Below are positions 54,367-63,251 of a stretch of DNA of 64,000 bases, one piece after another (position 1 is the stretch's first letter; every line of letters begins with the position of its first letter). The translations under genes and the position numbers were made by a program. The notes below the pieces were generated by a model. The model worked only from the letters and a program-made list of their open reading frames with translations. It was not told the origin of the DNA and did no database searches. Source of the DNA: Desulfobulbus propionicus (GTDB lineage: Bacteria; Desulfobacterota; Desulfobulbia; Desulfobulbales; Desulfobulbaceae); the NCBI GenBank assembly GCA_002747135.1, contig PDTE01000025.1, positions 62,001 through 126,000 of the forward strand, read 5' to 3'.

Positions 54367-54738
54367 TACAGTAAAAGCAGGGTTGACAGAGAGGTCAGTG
54401 ATCCAGTTCACATCCCCATCGACGGGACGCTTGACCTGCACACGTTTAACCCGGGAGAGCTGAAACAGCTCATCCCTGATTACCTTCATGAATGCAGGAA
54501 CAATACTATCTATCAGGTTCGTATAATACACGGAAAGGGAACCGGCACATTGCGGCGCTCTGTCCACTCGATCTTGCAACAACAGTCAATGGTTAGTAAC
54601 TACTCACTGGGTGTGTAACTCTCTGGTTTTACATACCTCAAACGTGTAACTGCTCTCAGGTTGCCCATATTTGGACAAGCACGATTGGCAGCTACATGGG
54701 GAGCAACGCTTGTCACCCTCCACAACGAGGATATATAG
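54358..54738 (+). pseudogene. Smr-domain gene interrupted by a repeat
   Basis: The first 79 codons encode a small Smr domain: TLDLHTFNPGELKQLI, YQVRIIHGKGTGTLR and VHSILQQQSM. The frame then enters an R1 at 54595 and stops at 54618. Just past the R1, in the same register, come the last residues expected of this family, TWGATLVTLHNEDI then TAG at 54736. So the repeat lies inside the gene. Smr domains nick or bind nucleic acids; the truncated form loses the last strand. Confidence 0.8.
54595..54693. repeat. R1 half-copy inside the Smr gene
   Basis: GTAACTACTCACTGGGTGTG to GATTGGCAGCT; matches the left 100 bp of the copy at 21088 and lacks the right half. Confidence 0.8.
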
Positions 54739-54751
54739 TTTTGGCCGTGCC

Positions 54752-54905
54752 ACTACTCACACAGCACGTAACATACTTATTTCATTTGATGAAATTTTAA
54801 GCCTGCTTTGAGATTGCTCAGATTTGCCAGGAGCGATTGGCAGCTATAGCCTCTCTGTGCGGCCAATCGTGATCGACCGAAGAGAGGTAAGCGTGGAGCA
54901 GTTAC
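54752..54905. repeat. R1 repeat with tail supplying a stop codon
   Basis: ACTACTCACACAGCACGTAA to GGAGCAGTTAC. On the minus strand its GGGTAACTGC supplies the TAA of the gene at 54902. Confidence 0.75.
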
Positions 54906-55402
54906 CCGGCAGTTTCAATCAACCCTTTTTCCGCCGCAAGAGTACGGACCGACAGCATGAAAGTCGACGGCATGGGCAGTGCTCTTGTTTCCTGAAGAAT
55001 TCCCAGTTCCCTGGCCATCAGCAGGGAGGGAATGGAATAAATCCCCTCCTGATTGTCACAGATCACCTTCATGCGAAGCGCATCAGTAAGAAAGGGACAC
55101 AAGTCGCTCAGACGAATGGCAACCTGCCTCAGCTCCTGCTCAACAAGATCCCGGTTTTTATTAGCAAAATCAACAATTTTCTGATCAGAGGGCTCTGTGC
55201 CAAAAAGATTGTTGACAACTGCCCCGGCGAGCATTGTCAGGCGATGCTGATCCTCAGGTTCTGTTCTTTTTCCAAGATCATTCTTCAGTGCCTGAAAAAA
55301 GACCATCTGAACCATTGACACCGCTTCCCGCATCACTGGTATGGTTTTACTGTCCCATGACACTCCAGGAACACGCTCTCTTTCTTTTGGGTAACTACTC
55401 AC
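54902..55402 (-). CDS. Conserved-looking protein, unknown function
   Basis: 166 residues, mostly helical and soluble (MREAVSMVQMVFFQALKN, HRLTMLAGAVVNNLFGTE, DLVEQELRQVAIRLSDLCP). I do not recognise the family. The start at 55402 is GTG within an R1 tail (MSSYPKER); ATG at 55333 (MREAV) is an alternative. The stop is also repeat-derived. Its good codon composition and length argue for a real gene. Confidence 0.65.
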   Translation of the reverse strand: MSSYPKERERVPGVSWDSKTIPVMREAVSMVQMVFFQALKNDLGKRTEPEDQHRLTMLAGAVVNNLFGTEPSDQKIVDFANKNRDLVEQELRQVAIRLSDLCPFLTDALRMKVICDNQEGIYSIPSLLMARELGILQETRALPMPSTFMLSVRTLAAEKGLIETAG

Positions 55403-55460
55403 AGAGTCTGCAACCTTTTTATTTCACTTCATGTTAAGCCTGTCACTGCTTTCACAGGAC
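55391..55460. repeat. R1 tail and left end
   Basis: GTAACTACTCACAGAGTCTG followed by CTGTCACTGCTTTCAC, cut off at the DUF493 gene. Confidence 0.6.
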
Positions 55461-55730
55461 AAGTTTAACGGCAGCATGTTCGCTAAGCTGCCGATACAAT
55501 GACAGCCTCATCTCTTCTGAGGCAAGTATCAATTCCAGATTCATGCTTATATATTTCCCTTTGGAACTCGAACGGGAATCCGTAAGGATATAGCCGCCTT
55601 CTTCACCTGCGATGGCTGCGACTGCTTTCGTGACAGCTGTTCGATCCCAGCCGATTATCGTGTATTGCCAGGGACAGGGATACGAAATGTCAAGTTTTTG
55701 TCCTTGCAGGTGATTTATAGTTTTTTTCAT
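55452..55730 (-). CDS. DUF493 (YbeD-like) protein
   Basis: 92 residues with the ferredoxin-like DUF493 pattern: ISYPCPWQYTIIGWD, SSSKGKYISMNLELILASEE, LYRQLSEHAAVKLVL. These small proteins are thought to have regulatory roles; the function is unclear. It overlaps the upstream antitoxin-like gene by 4 bp (ATGA), in the place where a toxin would be expected. Confidence 0.8.
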   Translation of the reverse strand: MKKTINHLQGQKLDISYPCPWQYTIIGWDRTAVTKAVAAIAGEEGGYILTDSRSSSKGKYISMNLELILASEEMRLSLYRQLSEHAAVKLVL

Positions 55731-55972
55731 AACGGTACATTCAGGGGCGGCAGGATTTTACCGCAATGAGCTACAACTGTCTTTGAAAAAGTTTTGAAAG
55801 TAGTTTTATTGGGAATTGCACCATCAAATAAAAGCCCTTTTTGCAGCTCAACCTGTTTATACAACAAGGTGATGGCTTGAGTTGTAGTCAACCCTAACTG
55901 CTGAAATATCTGCTCAGCTTTACCTTTTAAGTCTGGCTCCATTCGAGCTCTGACTGAGGATGTTTTACTCAC
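55727..55972 (-). CDS. RelB/DinJ-type antitoxin
   Basis: 81 residues with the ribbon-helix-helix start of the RelB/DinJ family: SSVRARMEPDLKGKAEQIFQ and LGLTTTQAITLLYKQVE. The C-terminal half, which would wrap the toxin, is present but no RelE/YafQ toxin follows. Instead it is coupled by ATGA to the DUF493 gene. It may be an orphan antitoxin or a repressor. Confidence 0.8.
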   Translation of the reverse strand: MSKTSSVRARMEPDLKGKAEQIFQQLGLTTTQAITLLYKQVELQKGLLFDGAIPNKTTFKTFSKTVVAHCGKILPPLNVPL

Positions 55973-56199
55973 ATTTTACCTCCCTTTACATAGAGTATAT
56001 TGCAGCTCAAACGAAAAACAGTGTCAAGCTTTGGAAAGTTGGTGCTGAGCCCGGCAGGGGAGATGAAAGACGACGTGATTTCAATCCGGTACCTGGATTT
56101 TTTCTCAGTTGTTTTTCCATGACCAGTTACGGAAAAATTTCAGGGGAAAATACGGGCTCAAAACGCCCAAATCAGCTGACGGCAGGCAGGCATACGCTA
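55973..56199. other. Gap without recognised gene
   Basis: Probable promoter region of the relB-like gene near 55980-56000. No named repeat or convincing ORF. Confidence 0.4.
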
Positions 56200-56619
56200 T
56201 CATGTTATTGGCTTCACCGGCTGCTTTTTAACGACAATCTCCAAAGGGATGACATGTAACTGCCGGCTTTTTTGATGTGTCGCTCCGAGTTTCCACTCTT
56301 CACAGACAAAATCATCTCCCAGCAATTGGTCCACTTCCTCCACAAGCCCGGCAATATTTATTACCGGGTGCCTTGAAAACACCTGGGGTAACCCGTAGGT
56401 GAGATTACAGGCCAGACAGTGCCCCCGTCTTTCGTGGAGTTCCAGCTCAAAGCGGAGAATATCATCATCCACTTCAAAACGATCAAAAGTCAACCGGATA
56501 TCAAATGCCCCCTCCTCTGCATCACCGAGCAATGCTTCGAAAAAAGCATCGGCCCGATCGCCCGGGAAAAGTTGTTCCAACGCTTTCTGGGCAAAGACCT
56601 CTTGAAATGTATCCATCAA
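56200..56619 (-). CDS. Conserved-looking protein, unknown function
   Basis: 139 residues, acidic and soluble. It starts FQEVFAQKALEQLFPGDRAD and has a paired-Cys-like segment RRGHCLACNLTYGLPQVF and a C-terminal LHVIPLEIVVKK. Small proteins with such an N-terminus occur in sulfate reducers, as I recall, without known function. It stands alone. Confidence 0.65.
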   Translation of the reverse strand: MMDTFQEVFAQKALEQLFPGDRADAFFEALLGDAEEGAFDIRLTFDRFEVDDDILRFELELHERRGHCLACNLTYGLPQVFSRHPVINIAGLVEEVDQLLGDDFVCEEWKLGATHQKSRQLHVIPLEIVVKKQPVKPIT

Positions 56620-56697
56620 TTCTTCTCTCCTGTCGATATTTTGTAGCTACCAGAAAGATCTGTACCTCCCCGGTTTCATATGTTGTCTGATCTGCTG

Positions 56698-56859
56698 TAT
56701 AACCAGTCACGGGGCTGTGCCTCCCCGTTATTCTCTGTTTCTGACGTATAACTGGTCGTCACAGGCACCTCAAAATCTGGACAAGCACCATTTCCCGCTG
56801 TACAAGAATGCGGGAGATGGTGATCGTCCAACAATGAAGTGCCTGTGGCGACCAGTTAC
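56698..56859. repeat. R2 repeat, diverged
   Basis: TAACCAGTCACGGGGCTGTG to GTGGCGACCAGTTAC, with central ACCATTTCCCGC as in the copy at 20004. Confidence 0.7.
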
Positions 56860-56930
56860 GATCTACTCCGTCTGCTTCACCGTGTCAACATGGTTTGCTT
56901 CTGCTCATTTGTATGGTATGAGTGACTTAC

Positions 56931-57005
56931 TCCTCAATACCTGTCATAAAAAACAAGAAATTATGTGAGGTGTAAGCCTCTTGGGTTGCGGGTTTTCCGC
57001 ATTAG
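56931..57005 (+). repeat. MIV element, copy 4
   Basis: GTGACTTACTCCTCAATACC to GCGGGTTTTCCGCATTAG; it contains the ORF-track start of the helicase. Confidence 0.8.
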
Positions 57006-57036
57006 AGTATATATTAATCCATCAACATCTCTGTAC

Positions 57037-59199
57037 ATGTATACACAGCCTCCCTCACAGGAAAAGCAGCCACACGCTCTCAACCCGGCGCAAACTCTGG
57101 CGGTAACACACGGAGAAGGGCCAATTCTCGTCATTGCCGGAGCCGGAAGCGGCAAGACCAGAACGCTGGTCCACAGAATGACCTACCTGCTTGACAAGGG
57201 TGTACCTCCAGAATCTATCCTTCTGCTTACCTTTACCAGGAGAGCTGCCCAGGAAATGTTATGGCGGGCCAGCCAGCTCTCGTCTCAGCCGTCCAATAAG
57301 ATTTTCGGAGGTACCTTTCACGCCACTGCTCACCTGCTCTTACGGCGATACGGCCACCATCTTGGCCTTGACTCACGCTTTACCATTATTGACAGAGGTG
57401 ACGCTGAGGGGATCATCAATCTCATTAAATCCTCTCTTGGTTTTTCCGGAGCCGGCAAGCGTTTTCCCTCAAAACGGGTTATCATGAACCTTTTTTCCGG
57501 CTCCATCAACAAATCAACTTCAATTGAAGACCTTGTCATGGATGGGCATTACCATCTCACTGAATTTACAGATGATTTTCTTACCATCTTCGAGCATTAC
57601 AGGCAATTTAAACATGACAATGCCCTGATGGACTACGACGACCTGCTGGTCAACTGGCAGCGGCTGCTTACCGAATCAGACGAAGCAAGAGATGCCATAT
57701 GCAATCGTTTCCATCATATACTGGTAGATGAATATCAGGACACGAACCTGATCCAGGCTCATATTGTCCGCCTGCTGGCCACAAACAGGGACAATGTTAT
57801 GGTGGTGGGAGATGACGCCCAGTCAATCTACAGTTTTCGTGGAGCAGACTTCTACAATATAATACGATTTTCAGAACAGTTTCCAGGAACATCTCTTGTA
57901 AAGCTTGAAGAAAACTATCGTTCCACCCAGCCGATTCTGCAGCTGACCAACGCGATCATCAGCAATGCTGCGGAAAAGTTCACCAAGACTCTTTTTTCTC
58001 AAATACAAAGTGACACCCGCCCTCTTGTTTATGAAGCTCGTGATGAAGGCGGCGAAGCCAGATTTGTGGTGGAGAAAATAAAAACACTGCGTGATCAAGG
58101 GGTTTTGCCCCATGAGATTGCCGTTTTATTTCGTTCTGGATTTCATTCCTATAAACTTGAAATGGAATTATCCAGCCACTTTTTTACTTATGAAAAACGC
58201 GGCGGCATGAAACTCACGGAGACAGCTCATATCAAGGATATACTGTCATTTTTCAGGATACTGGTCAACCCGTGGGACACCCTCTCCTGGCACCGCATTC
58301 TCCTCCAGCTACATAAAGTTGGACCAAAGACAGCCCAGAAAATTATTCGCAGTATATGCGCCACCGAAAACCCGATTCAGGCCCTGCTCTCCTATAAACC
58401 AGGGAAAAACTGGGAATCCGGGTTTACCCTGTTAACCCGGACCCTGGAAAAGATAGCTAACGATGCCCTGAGTCCTTCAACGATTTATGACAGGGTCATA
58501 GACTATTATCTCCCTGTTTTTGAAAAAATTTATTACGACGATTATCCAAAGCGGCGTAAGGAACTCGATCAGGTAAGCGTTCTCATCAATGGTTATGAAG
58601 ATCTGCAGACCTTTGTTGACGACACAGTCCTTGATCCTCCAGAGCCTGATGACGCGTTAATAAAAGATGAAAATGCAACCAACATTGTCTTGTCCACCAT
58701 TCACTCGGCCAAAGGTCTTGAGTGGGATGCGGTTTTTGTCATCGGACTGGCCGAGGGCCGTTTTCCTCACCAGAATTCTTCTCATGGAGAACAATTTGAA
58801 GAAGAGCGAAGGCTGTTGTATGTAGCGGCTACACGAGCCAGAAAACAGTTGTTTCTGACCTATCCATGCAAACTGATGTCAGCTGACCGACAACAGTACA
58901 GCACTACCATGTCTCCATTTCTGCAGGAGATCCCTCCGGGACTGTACGTAAAAGAACAACACACCGCCTTGCCATTGCAACAGCCCCCTGTTTCTCATGC
59001 CGCAACACCCGGGATCACCAGGTTTCACCACAAAAAAATGACCGACCAATCCTTTTCTCCGGGTATGTCAGTTAAACACAGCCATTTCGGAACCGGCCGG
59101 GTCACTGACCTGCCAGGTTCTCGTAAAGTGACCGTTGCCTTTGACCGATACGGCACCAGAACCCTTCATCTGGATTACACCATCCTGGAAATCATATAA
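57037..59199 (+). CDS. UvrD/Rep-type superfamily 1 DNA helicase
   Basis: About 720 residues. Motifs: I GAGSGKTRTLVHR, Ia LLTFTRRAAQEM, II LVDEYQDTN, III GDDAQSIYSFRGAD, IV LEENYRST, V TIHSAKGLEWDAVFV, VI LLYVAATRARK. The C-terminus has a Tudor-like domain (GMSVKHSHFGTGRVTDL) as in PcrA/UvrD, which contacts RNA polymerase or partners. I chose the ATG at 57037; the start at 56965 lies in MIV. It unwinds DNA 3'-5' in repair or fork restart. folC follows after 20 bp. Confidence 0.95.
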   Translation: MYTQPPSQEKQPHALNPAQTLAVTHGEGPILVIAGAGSGKTRTLVHRMTYLLDKGVPPESILLLTFTRRAAQEMLWRASQLSSQPSNKIFGGTFHATAHLLLRRYGHHLGLDSRFTIIDRGDAEGIINLIKSSLGFSGAGKRFPSKRVIMNLFSGSINKSTSIEDLVMDGHYHLTEFTDDFLTIFEHYRQFKHDNALMDYDDLLVNWQRLLTESDEARDAICNRFHHILVDEYQDTNLIQAHIVRLLATNRDNVMVVGDDAQSIYSFRGADFYNIIRFSEQFPGTSLVKLEENYRSTQPILQLTNAIISNAAEKFTKTLFSQIQSDTRPLVYEARDEGGEARFVVEKIKTLRDQGVLPHEIAVLFRSGFHSYKLEMELSSHFFTYEKRGGMKLTETAHIKDILSFFRILVNPWDTLSWHRILLQLHKVGPKTAQKIIRSICATENPIQALLSYKPGKNWESGFTLLTRTLEKIANDALSPSTIYDRVIDYYLPVFEKIYYDDYPKRRKELDQVSVLINGYEDLQTFVDDTVLDPPEPDDALIKDENATNIVLSTIHSAKGLEWDAVFVIGLAEGRFPHQNSSHGEQFEEERRLLYVAATRARKQLFLTYPCKLMSADRQQYSTTMSPFLQEIPPGLYVKEQHTALPLQQPPVSHAATPGITRFHHKKMTDQSFSPGMSVKHSHFGTGRVTDLPGSRKVTVAFDRYGTRTLHLDYTILEII

Positions 59200-59219
59200 G
59201 CAGAGACTACCCCGCAACA

Positions 59220-60506
59220 ATGCTGTATTCACAGGCCTGTAGATATCTTGAAGAATTACAGTTCTTCACCATAAAACTTGGTCTTGAAGCCACAGGTGCC
59301 CTTCTGCTCCATCTTGGTTCCCCCCAGAATTGTTATCCTGCCATACATCTGGCAGGAACCAACGGGAAAGGTTCAGCTGGAGCCATGCTTTCCTCGCTAC
59401 TCAGTACCAATGGCTATAAAACAGGCTTTTACTCTTCTCCTCATTTAGGTTCCATACGTGAACGATTTCAGATCAATGGTACCCTTATTTCGCAAAAAGA
59501 ATTTGCTGACACTGCGGCAATAATCATCAATATCCTGCAGAAACGAAAGATTACTTATTTCGAATTTACCACTGCACTGGCATTTCTCTGGTTTAAAAAT
59601 CAGCAGGTGGACATTGCCGTCATCGAGGCGGGTCTTGGCGGAAGACTTGATGCCACCAACGTCATGTTCCCTCTTGTTTCAGTTATCACGAATATTGCCC
59701 TGGACCACCAGCAGTATCTGGGATCGACAATCGAACAGATAACGTATGAAAAAGCAGGCATCATTAAACCTCACACGCCCGTGGTTTCAGGGGTAGAGCA
59801 GCAACCAGCCAAAAATATTATCAAAAAAGCATGTGCTGAAAAAGCCTGTCCATTGTATACCCTCAAAGACGATTTTATTATCGAACAAACCTCTGATACA
59901 TACAGGTATTTGTCCACAACAACAGGGTATGAGCTTGACAGGCTGACAATACCACTGGCAGGAAGACATCAGAAAAAAAATGCCGCTCTTGCCCTGGCTG
60001 CGCTGGAGATGGTCGGGCAAAGCGGCTTTACGTTTACCAAACAGTCTCTGAGAAAAGGGCTCGCAACGGTTCAGTGGCCGGGAAGAATGGAGCGGCTTTA
60101 TACAACAGCAAACGGGCAGAAATACCATTATCTTCTTGACGGGGCTCATAACGAAGCTGGGGTAGCCTGCCTGCTTGACACCCTTAAACAGGATCTCGCC
60201 GAAAAAAGGATTATTCTGCTTTGGGGACAAATGGCTGACAAAAAGACAGGTGTTTATTTCACTGAATTGCTGCAACTGGCAGCCCTTATCATACTTACTC
60301 AGGCGGAAACAGAACGTTCAGCTTCACCTCGTGATATGCTGGAGAGCTTACCAGAACCATTGCCTGCAAAAACCATCTGCCGGGACGAAGTAGAAAGTGC
60401 CCTGCGTTCTGCTGAAAAACATGCAGATACAAGCAGTCTGATCTGCATCGCAGGTTCTCTTTATCTGGTTGGAAAGGCGAGAGAACTTCTAACAAAAAGA
60501 AGGTAA
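59220..60506 (+). CDS. folC: Folylpolyglutamate/dihydrofolate synthase
   Basis: Adds glutamate to folates (and possibly makes dihydrofolate). 428 residues of the Mur-ligase fold: P-loop LAGTNGKGSAGAMLSSLL, FEFTTALAFLWF, AVIEAGLGGRLDATNV, TNIALDHQQYLG, LDGAHNEAG and a C-terminal GSLYLVGKARELL. The TAA stop comes from the R2 that follows (AGGTAACC). Likely co-transcribed with the helicase. Confidence 0.96.
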   Translation: MLYSQACRYLEELQFFTIKLGLEATGALLLHLGSPQNCYPAIHLAGTNGKGSAGAMLSSLLSTNGYKTGFYSSPHLGSIRERFQINGTLISQKEFADTAAIIINILQKRKITYFEFTTALAFLWFKNQQVDIAVIEAGLGGRLDATNVMFPLVSVITNIALDHQQYLGSTIEQITYEKAGIIKPHTPVVSGVEQQPAKNIIKKACAEKACPLYTLKDDFIIEQTSDTYRYLSTTTGYELDRLTIPLAGRHQKKNAALALAALEMVGQSGFTFTKQSLRKGLATVQWPGRMERLYTTANGQKYHYLLDGAHNEAGVACLLDTLKQDLAEKRIILLWGQMADKKTGVYFTELLQLAALIILTQAETERSASPRDMLESLPEPLPAKTICRDEVESALRSAEKHADTSSLICIAGSLYLVGKARELLTKRR

Positions 60507-60736
60507 CCAATCACAGGGGTTGTATTGTAGGCGTCATTCTCTGCTTCTGACCTGTACCTGGTCACGGGTGCGGCAGCATTGTGCAGGCACTCTTTTTAGC
60601 AGGTAAGCAAGCGAAGTGAGACGTTCGTGTACAGGAGTCTGCGGGAAAGAGTGATCGGGCAAAGATGAACTGCCTGAGAGCAGTTACACGTTTGAGGCAG
60701 GTAAAACCAGAGCGTTACACGCCCAGTGAGTAGTTA
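60503..60736. repeat. R2 repeat plus R1 tail, supplying stop and start
   Basis: GTAACCAATCACAGGGGTTG through GAGAGCAGTTACACG, then an R1 tail ending GTGAGTAGTTAC. The left end gives the folC stop, the right end the HNH GTG start. Confidence 0.8.
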
Positions 60737-61013
60737 CGACAAGAAAAGAATAAAAAAAGAGCGGGACAAGGCTCGTCAACTCCGCAAAACACGCTGGTGG
60801 CAAAAAAAAACATCATCAGGCAGGTGTTACTATTGCGGCAGGGCAGTCGGGTTCAGCGATCTGACCATGGATCACGTCATACCTCTGTCCCGGGGAGGGA
60901 ACAGCAGCAAGGATAACCTTGTCCCCTGCTGCAAGACATGCAATACCAAAAAAAGATCCTCCCTGCCTGTTGAGTGGAAGGAGTATATGGAGAGGCTGAA
61001 CAAAATAACATGA
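60726..61013 (+). CDS. HNH endonuclease, small
   Basis: 95 residues. A basic N-terminus precedes a compact HNH domain: CYYCG (zinc pair), LTMDHVIPLSRGGNSSKDNLV (catalytic His and Asn) and CKTCNTKK (second zinc pair). Such stand-alone nucleases are common near mobile DNA and are often genome-encoded with no known target. The only in-frame start is GTG at 60726, inside the R1 tail (MSSYDKK). Confidence 0.88.
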   Translation: MSSYDKKRIKKERDKARQLRKTRWWQKKTSSGRCYYCGRAVGFSDLTMDHVIPLSRGGNSSKDNLVPCCKTCNTKKRSSLPVEWKEYMERLNKIT

Positions 61014-61079
61014 TCTGTCCGAAGATACATGTTATTATCTTGTGTTGTACTCGCGCAGGGAGAAGAGGCATGTATATAA

Positions 61080-61131
61080 CAGTCTCCCGGCAAAGGTGAT
61101 CGGGCAAAGATGAAGTGCCCGTGATCAGTTA
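61080..61131. repeat. R2 fragment
   Basis: GTGATCGGGCAAAGATGAAG to CCCGTGATCAGTTAC. Confidence 0.65.
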
Positions 61132-61243
61132 CAGCCCTGCTGGTTAGTTTGCATTGACAAGTACACCTTATCTGGCTAATAGTATTAGCTGAATCTAATC
61201 AGGACTACCTGTAGTTGGTCAACATACACTAATGGAGAAAAAG

Positions 61244-61540
61244 ATGACTCAGGCAATAGCTCTTTATTTCGATGGTGGCATTATCTTCCGTAATGTACGG
61301 CCCCTTGAAATGATACTGGATGAATGCGTCAGTAAAGGTATCGAGCACATACATGTCAACCCGCAGGAAATGAAATACGGAACATGGGATCTGGTGCTTG
61401 TCTTCAACAATAAAGAGACCCGGGAACAGTACCAGGCCGGCGAGGTACAATATACCCCCTCGTGGGCACCCGGAACCAGAAAAGAAAAGCAGCGGATCAA
61501 TCCTTTAAAGGCTGCAAAACGGGCGGCTCGCCGAAGATGA
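61244..61540 (+). CDS. Small protein, unknown function
   Basis: 98 residues from the ATG at 61244, chosen because GGAGA lies 6 bp before it. It starts MTQAIALYFDGGIIFRNVRP and ends in a very basic tail (KAAKRAARRR) suited to nucleic-acid contact. I do not recognise the family. It stands alone between repeats. Confidence 0.6.
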   Translation: MTQAIALYFDGGIIFRNVRPLEMILDECVSKGIEHIHVNPQEMKYGTWDLVLVFNNKETREQYQAGEVQYTPSWAPGTRKEKQRINPLKAAKRAARRR

Positions 61541-61622
61541 CAGGTAACACCTCATCGGTGTTTACCCCGGCAGTCTGGCGATAAAGTTTGACAACCTGGC
61601 TTCTTTTTTTGTAGCCTGAAAG

Positions 61623-61780
61623 GTAACTCCTCACCGCTCCCCCCTCTTTGAACGATCACGACCCGCCGCAGAGAGGGGCTATAGCTGCCAATCGTGCTTG
61701 TCCAGATAGGGGCAGCCTGAGAGCAGTTACCCGTTTGAGGCAGGTACAATCAGAGCGTTACCCACCCAGTGAGCAGTTAC
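61623..61780. repeat. R1 repeat with tail
   Basis: GTAACTCCTCACCGCTCCCC to CAGTGAGCAGTTAC; very close to the copies at 14934 and 21088. Confidence 0.85.
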
Positions 61781-61924
61781 CCTGAAAGCAGTTACAGAGT
61801 TAAAAGCTAACCCGGATTTCTCATGAACATGTTGTCTGATCTAAAAAGAAACACATAAAAACAGATGTATGCGATGTCCGTAAGCAGTCTCAGGTTTCGA
61901 CAAAATGTTCACGAGAAATCCGGG

Positions 61925-62092
61925 CTCGTGTCCTGTCAACGCTGTCCTGTCGTATCCTGCCTGTCTTTTTCAGCCCTTATGCAGCCTTGCCCTGTGTCAC
62001 CCGGCCCTACTATGCAGCGCAGGACAAGGCGGCATAGAAACAAGAAAAATCCGGCGCAATATCCTGACATTTCAGCGTTGACAGGACACGAG
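61925..62092 (-). repeat. MI element, copy 4 (inverted, best ends)
   Basis: 168 bp with 20-bp perfect inverted ends (CTCGTGTCCTGTCAACGCTG). Orientation as copy 3. Confidence 0.88.
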
Positions 62093-62129
62093 TGAAAGCA
62101 AGGTGATACATGCCCAGGTGAGCAGTTAC
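62091..62129. repeat. R1 tail
   Basis: GTGAAAGCAAGGTGATACAT to GTGAGCAGTTAC, one base before the ATG of the kinase gene. Confidence 0.65.
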
Positions 62130-62130
62130 A

Positions 62131-63249
62131 ATGAAAAGTTATTTTGCTCCTGCTGAAAGAGCGAAAAAAGAAGAAATCCAGGAAAAAATCAGGTATGTCA
62201 GCTCCAGTCCACTGATGTCGGCACTGCTCAATTCCGTTGGCGGGCTTCTTGCCGTTCTTGATGAGCACCGGCAGATTCTGGCGGTAAACGAAACCTTTCT
62301 GAAAATGATTGGGGCAAAAGATCCTGAAGCATCACTCGGCCTCAGGATGGGAGAGGTGCTGGATTGTGTTCATGCCCATGAAGAGAAAGGCGGCTGTGGT
62401 ACAGCCCTGGCATGTGCGACCTGTGGCGCAGCAATTGCGACAATGCTCAGTATCAATAAGGGCAAGCCGGCCGAAGAAATATGTGCGCTGACCATTGAAA
62501 AATCAGAAAAACAGGTCGATATGGCCCTGCAGGTCAGAGTACAGCCGGTTTGTGTTGAAGAAAGGATGTTCTACCTGCTTCTTTTACTGGATATTACCGA
62601 ACAACAGCAGCATGCGGCACTGGAGAAGACCTTTTATCACGATATAAACAATATGATGCAGGCACTGGTGGGGGCGAGTGAACTGCTGAGTGTGGAAAAT
62701 CCTTCCAAGACTTCGGAAATGGTGAAACAAGTGGTATTCCGGCTGAACCGGGAGATTGCCATTCAGCGGGCACTATCAACAGAAAGGGAAGGAAAATACC
62801 AGCCATTCTGGCGCAAATACGGTGTCGAGCAGATCATTAAGGAGCTGCTCGATCTGTCCCGGCAGCATCCGGCTGCGACGGGGAAAACGATTGAATATCC
62901 GGATGAAATCCCGCCCCGCTTCTTGAAGACTGATATATCTCTGCTCTTACGAGTTCTCGGTAACATGGTTATCAATGCGCTCGAAGAGACAGCTGAAGGA
63001 GATATCGTCAGGATACAGCTTGAACCGGAAACCGGCTTTTTTTCTTTCTGTGTCTGGAACAACCAGGTAATACCTGATCAGATCGTTCCCCGGATTTTTC
63101 AGCGGCATTTCAGCACCAAAAAAGGGGCTGGAAGAGGGATCGGGACCTACTCGATGAAATTTTTTGGTGAGCAGTTACTTGGAGGCGAGGTTTCGTTCAC
63201 GACCTCAAAAGATAATGGAACCGTTTTCAGACTCAAAATCCCTGCCTGA
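62131..63249 (+). CDS. PAS-domain histidine kinase with Cys motif
   Basis: 372 residues without membrane helices. A PAS domain (about 30-150) contains a Cys-rich insert: HEEKGGCGTALACATCG, with four Cys in a spacing that could bind a metal or sense redox state. The H-box is FYHDINNMMQ (about 170) and the ATPase has N-box NMVINALEET, a modified G1 box (VWNNQVIP) and a G2 loop GAGRGIGTYSMKFF. No regulator is adjacent. The upstream region is entirely repeat sequence. Confidence 0.88.
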   Translation: MKSYFAPAERAKKEEIQEKIRYVSSSPLMSALLNSVGGLLAVLDEHRQILAVNETFLKMIGAKDPEASLGLRMGEVLDCVHAHEEKGGCGTALACATCGAAIATMLSINKGKPAEEICALTIEKSEKQVDMALQVRVQPVCVEERMFYLLLLLDITEQQQHAALEKTFYHDINNMMQALVGASELLSVENPSKTSEMVKQVVFRLNREIAIQRALSTEREGKYQPFWRKYGVEQIIKELLDLSRQHPAATGKTIEYPDEIPPRFLKTDISLLLRVLGNMVINALEETAEGDIVRIQLEPETGFFSFCVWNNQVIPDQIVPRIFQRHFSTKKGAGRGIGTYSMKFFGEQLLGGEVSFTTSKDNGTVFRLKIPA

Positions 63250-63251
63250 TT

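Noticed and set aside
56965-57036. Upstream start of the helicase
   Set aside because: It lies in an MIV element, and the peptide has no family support.
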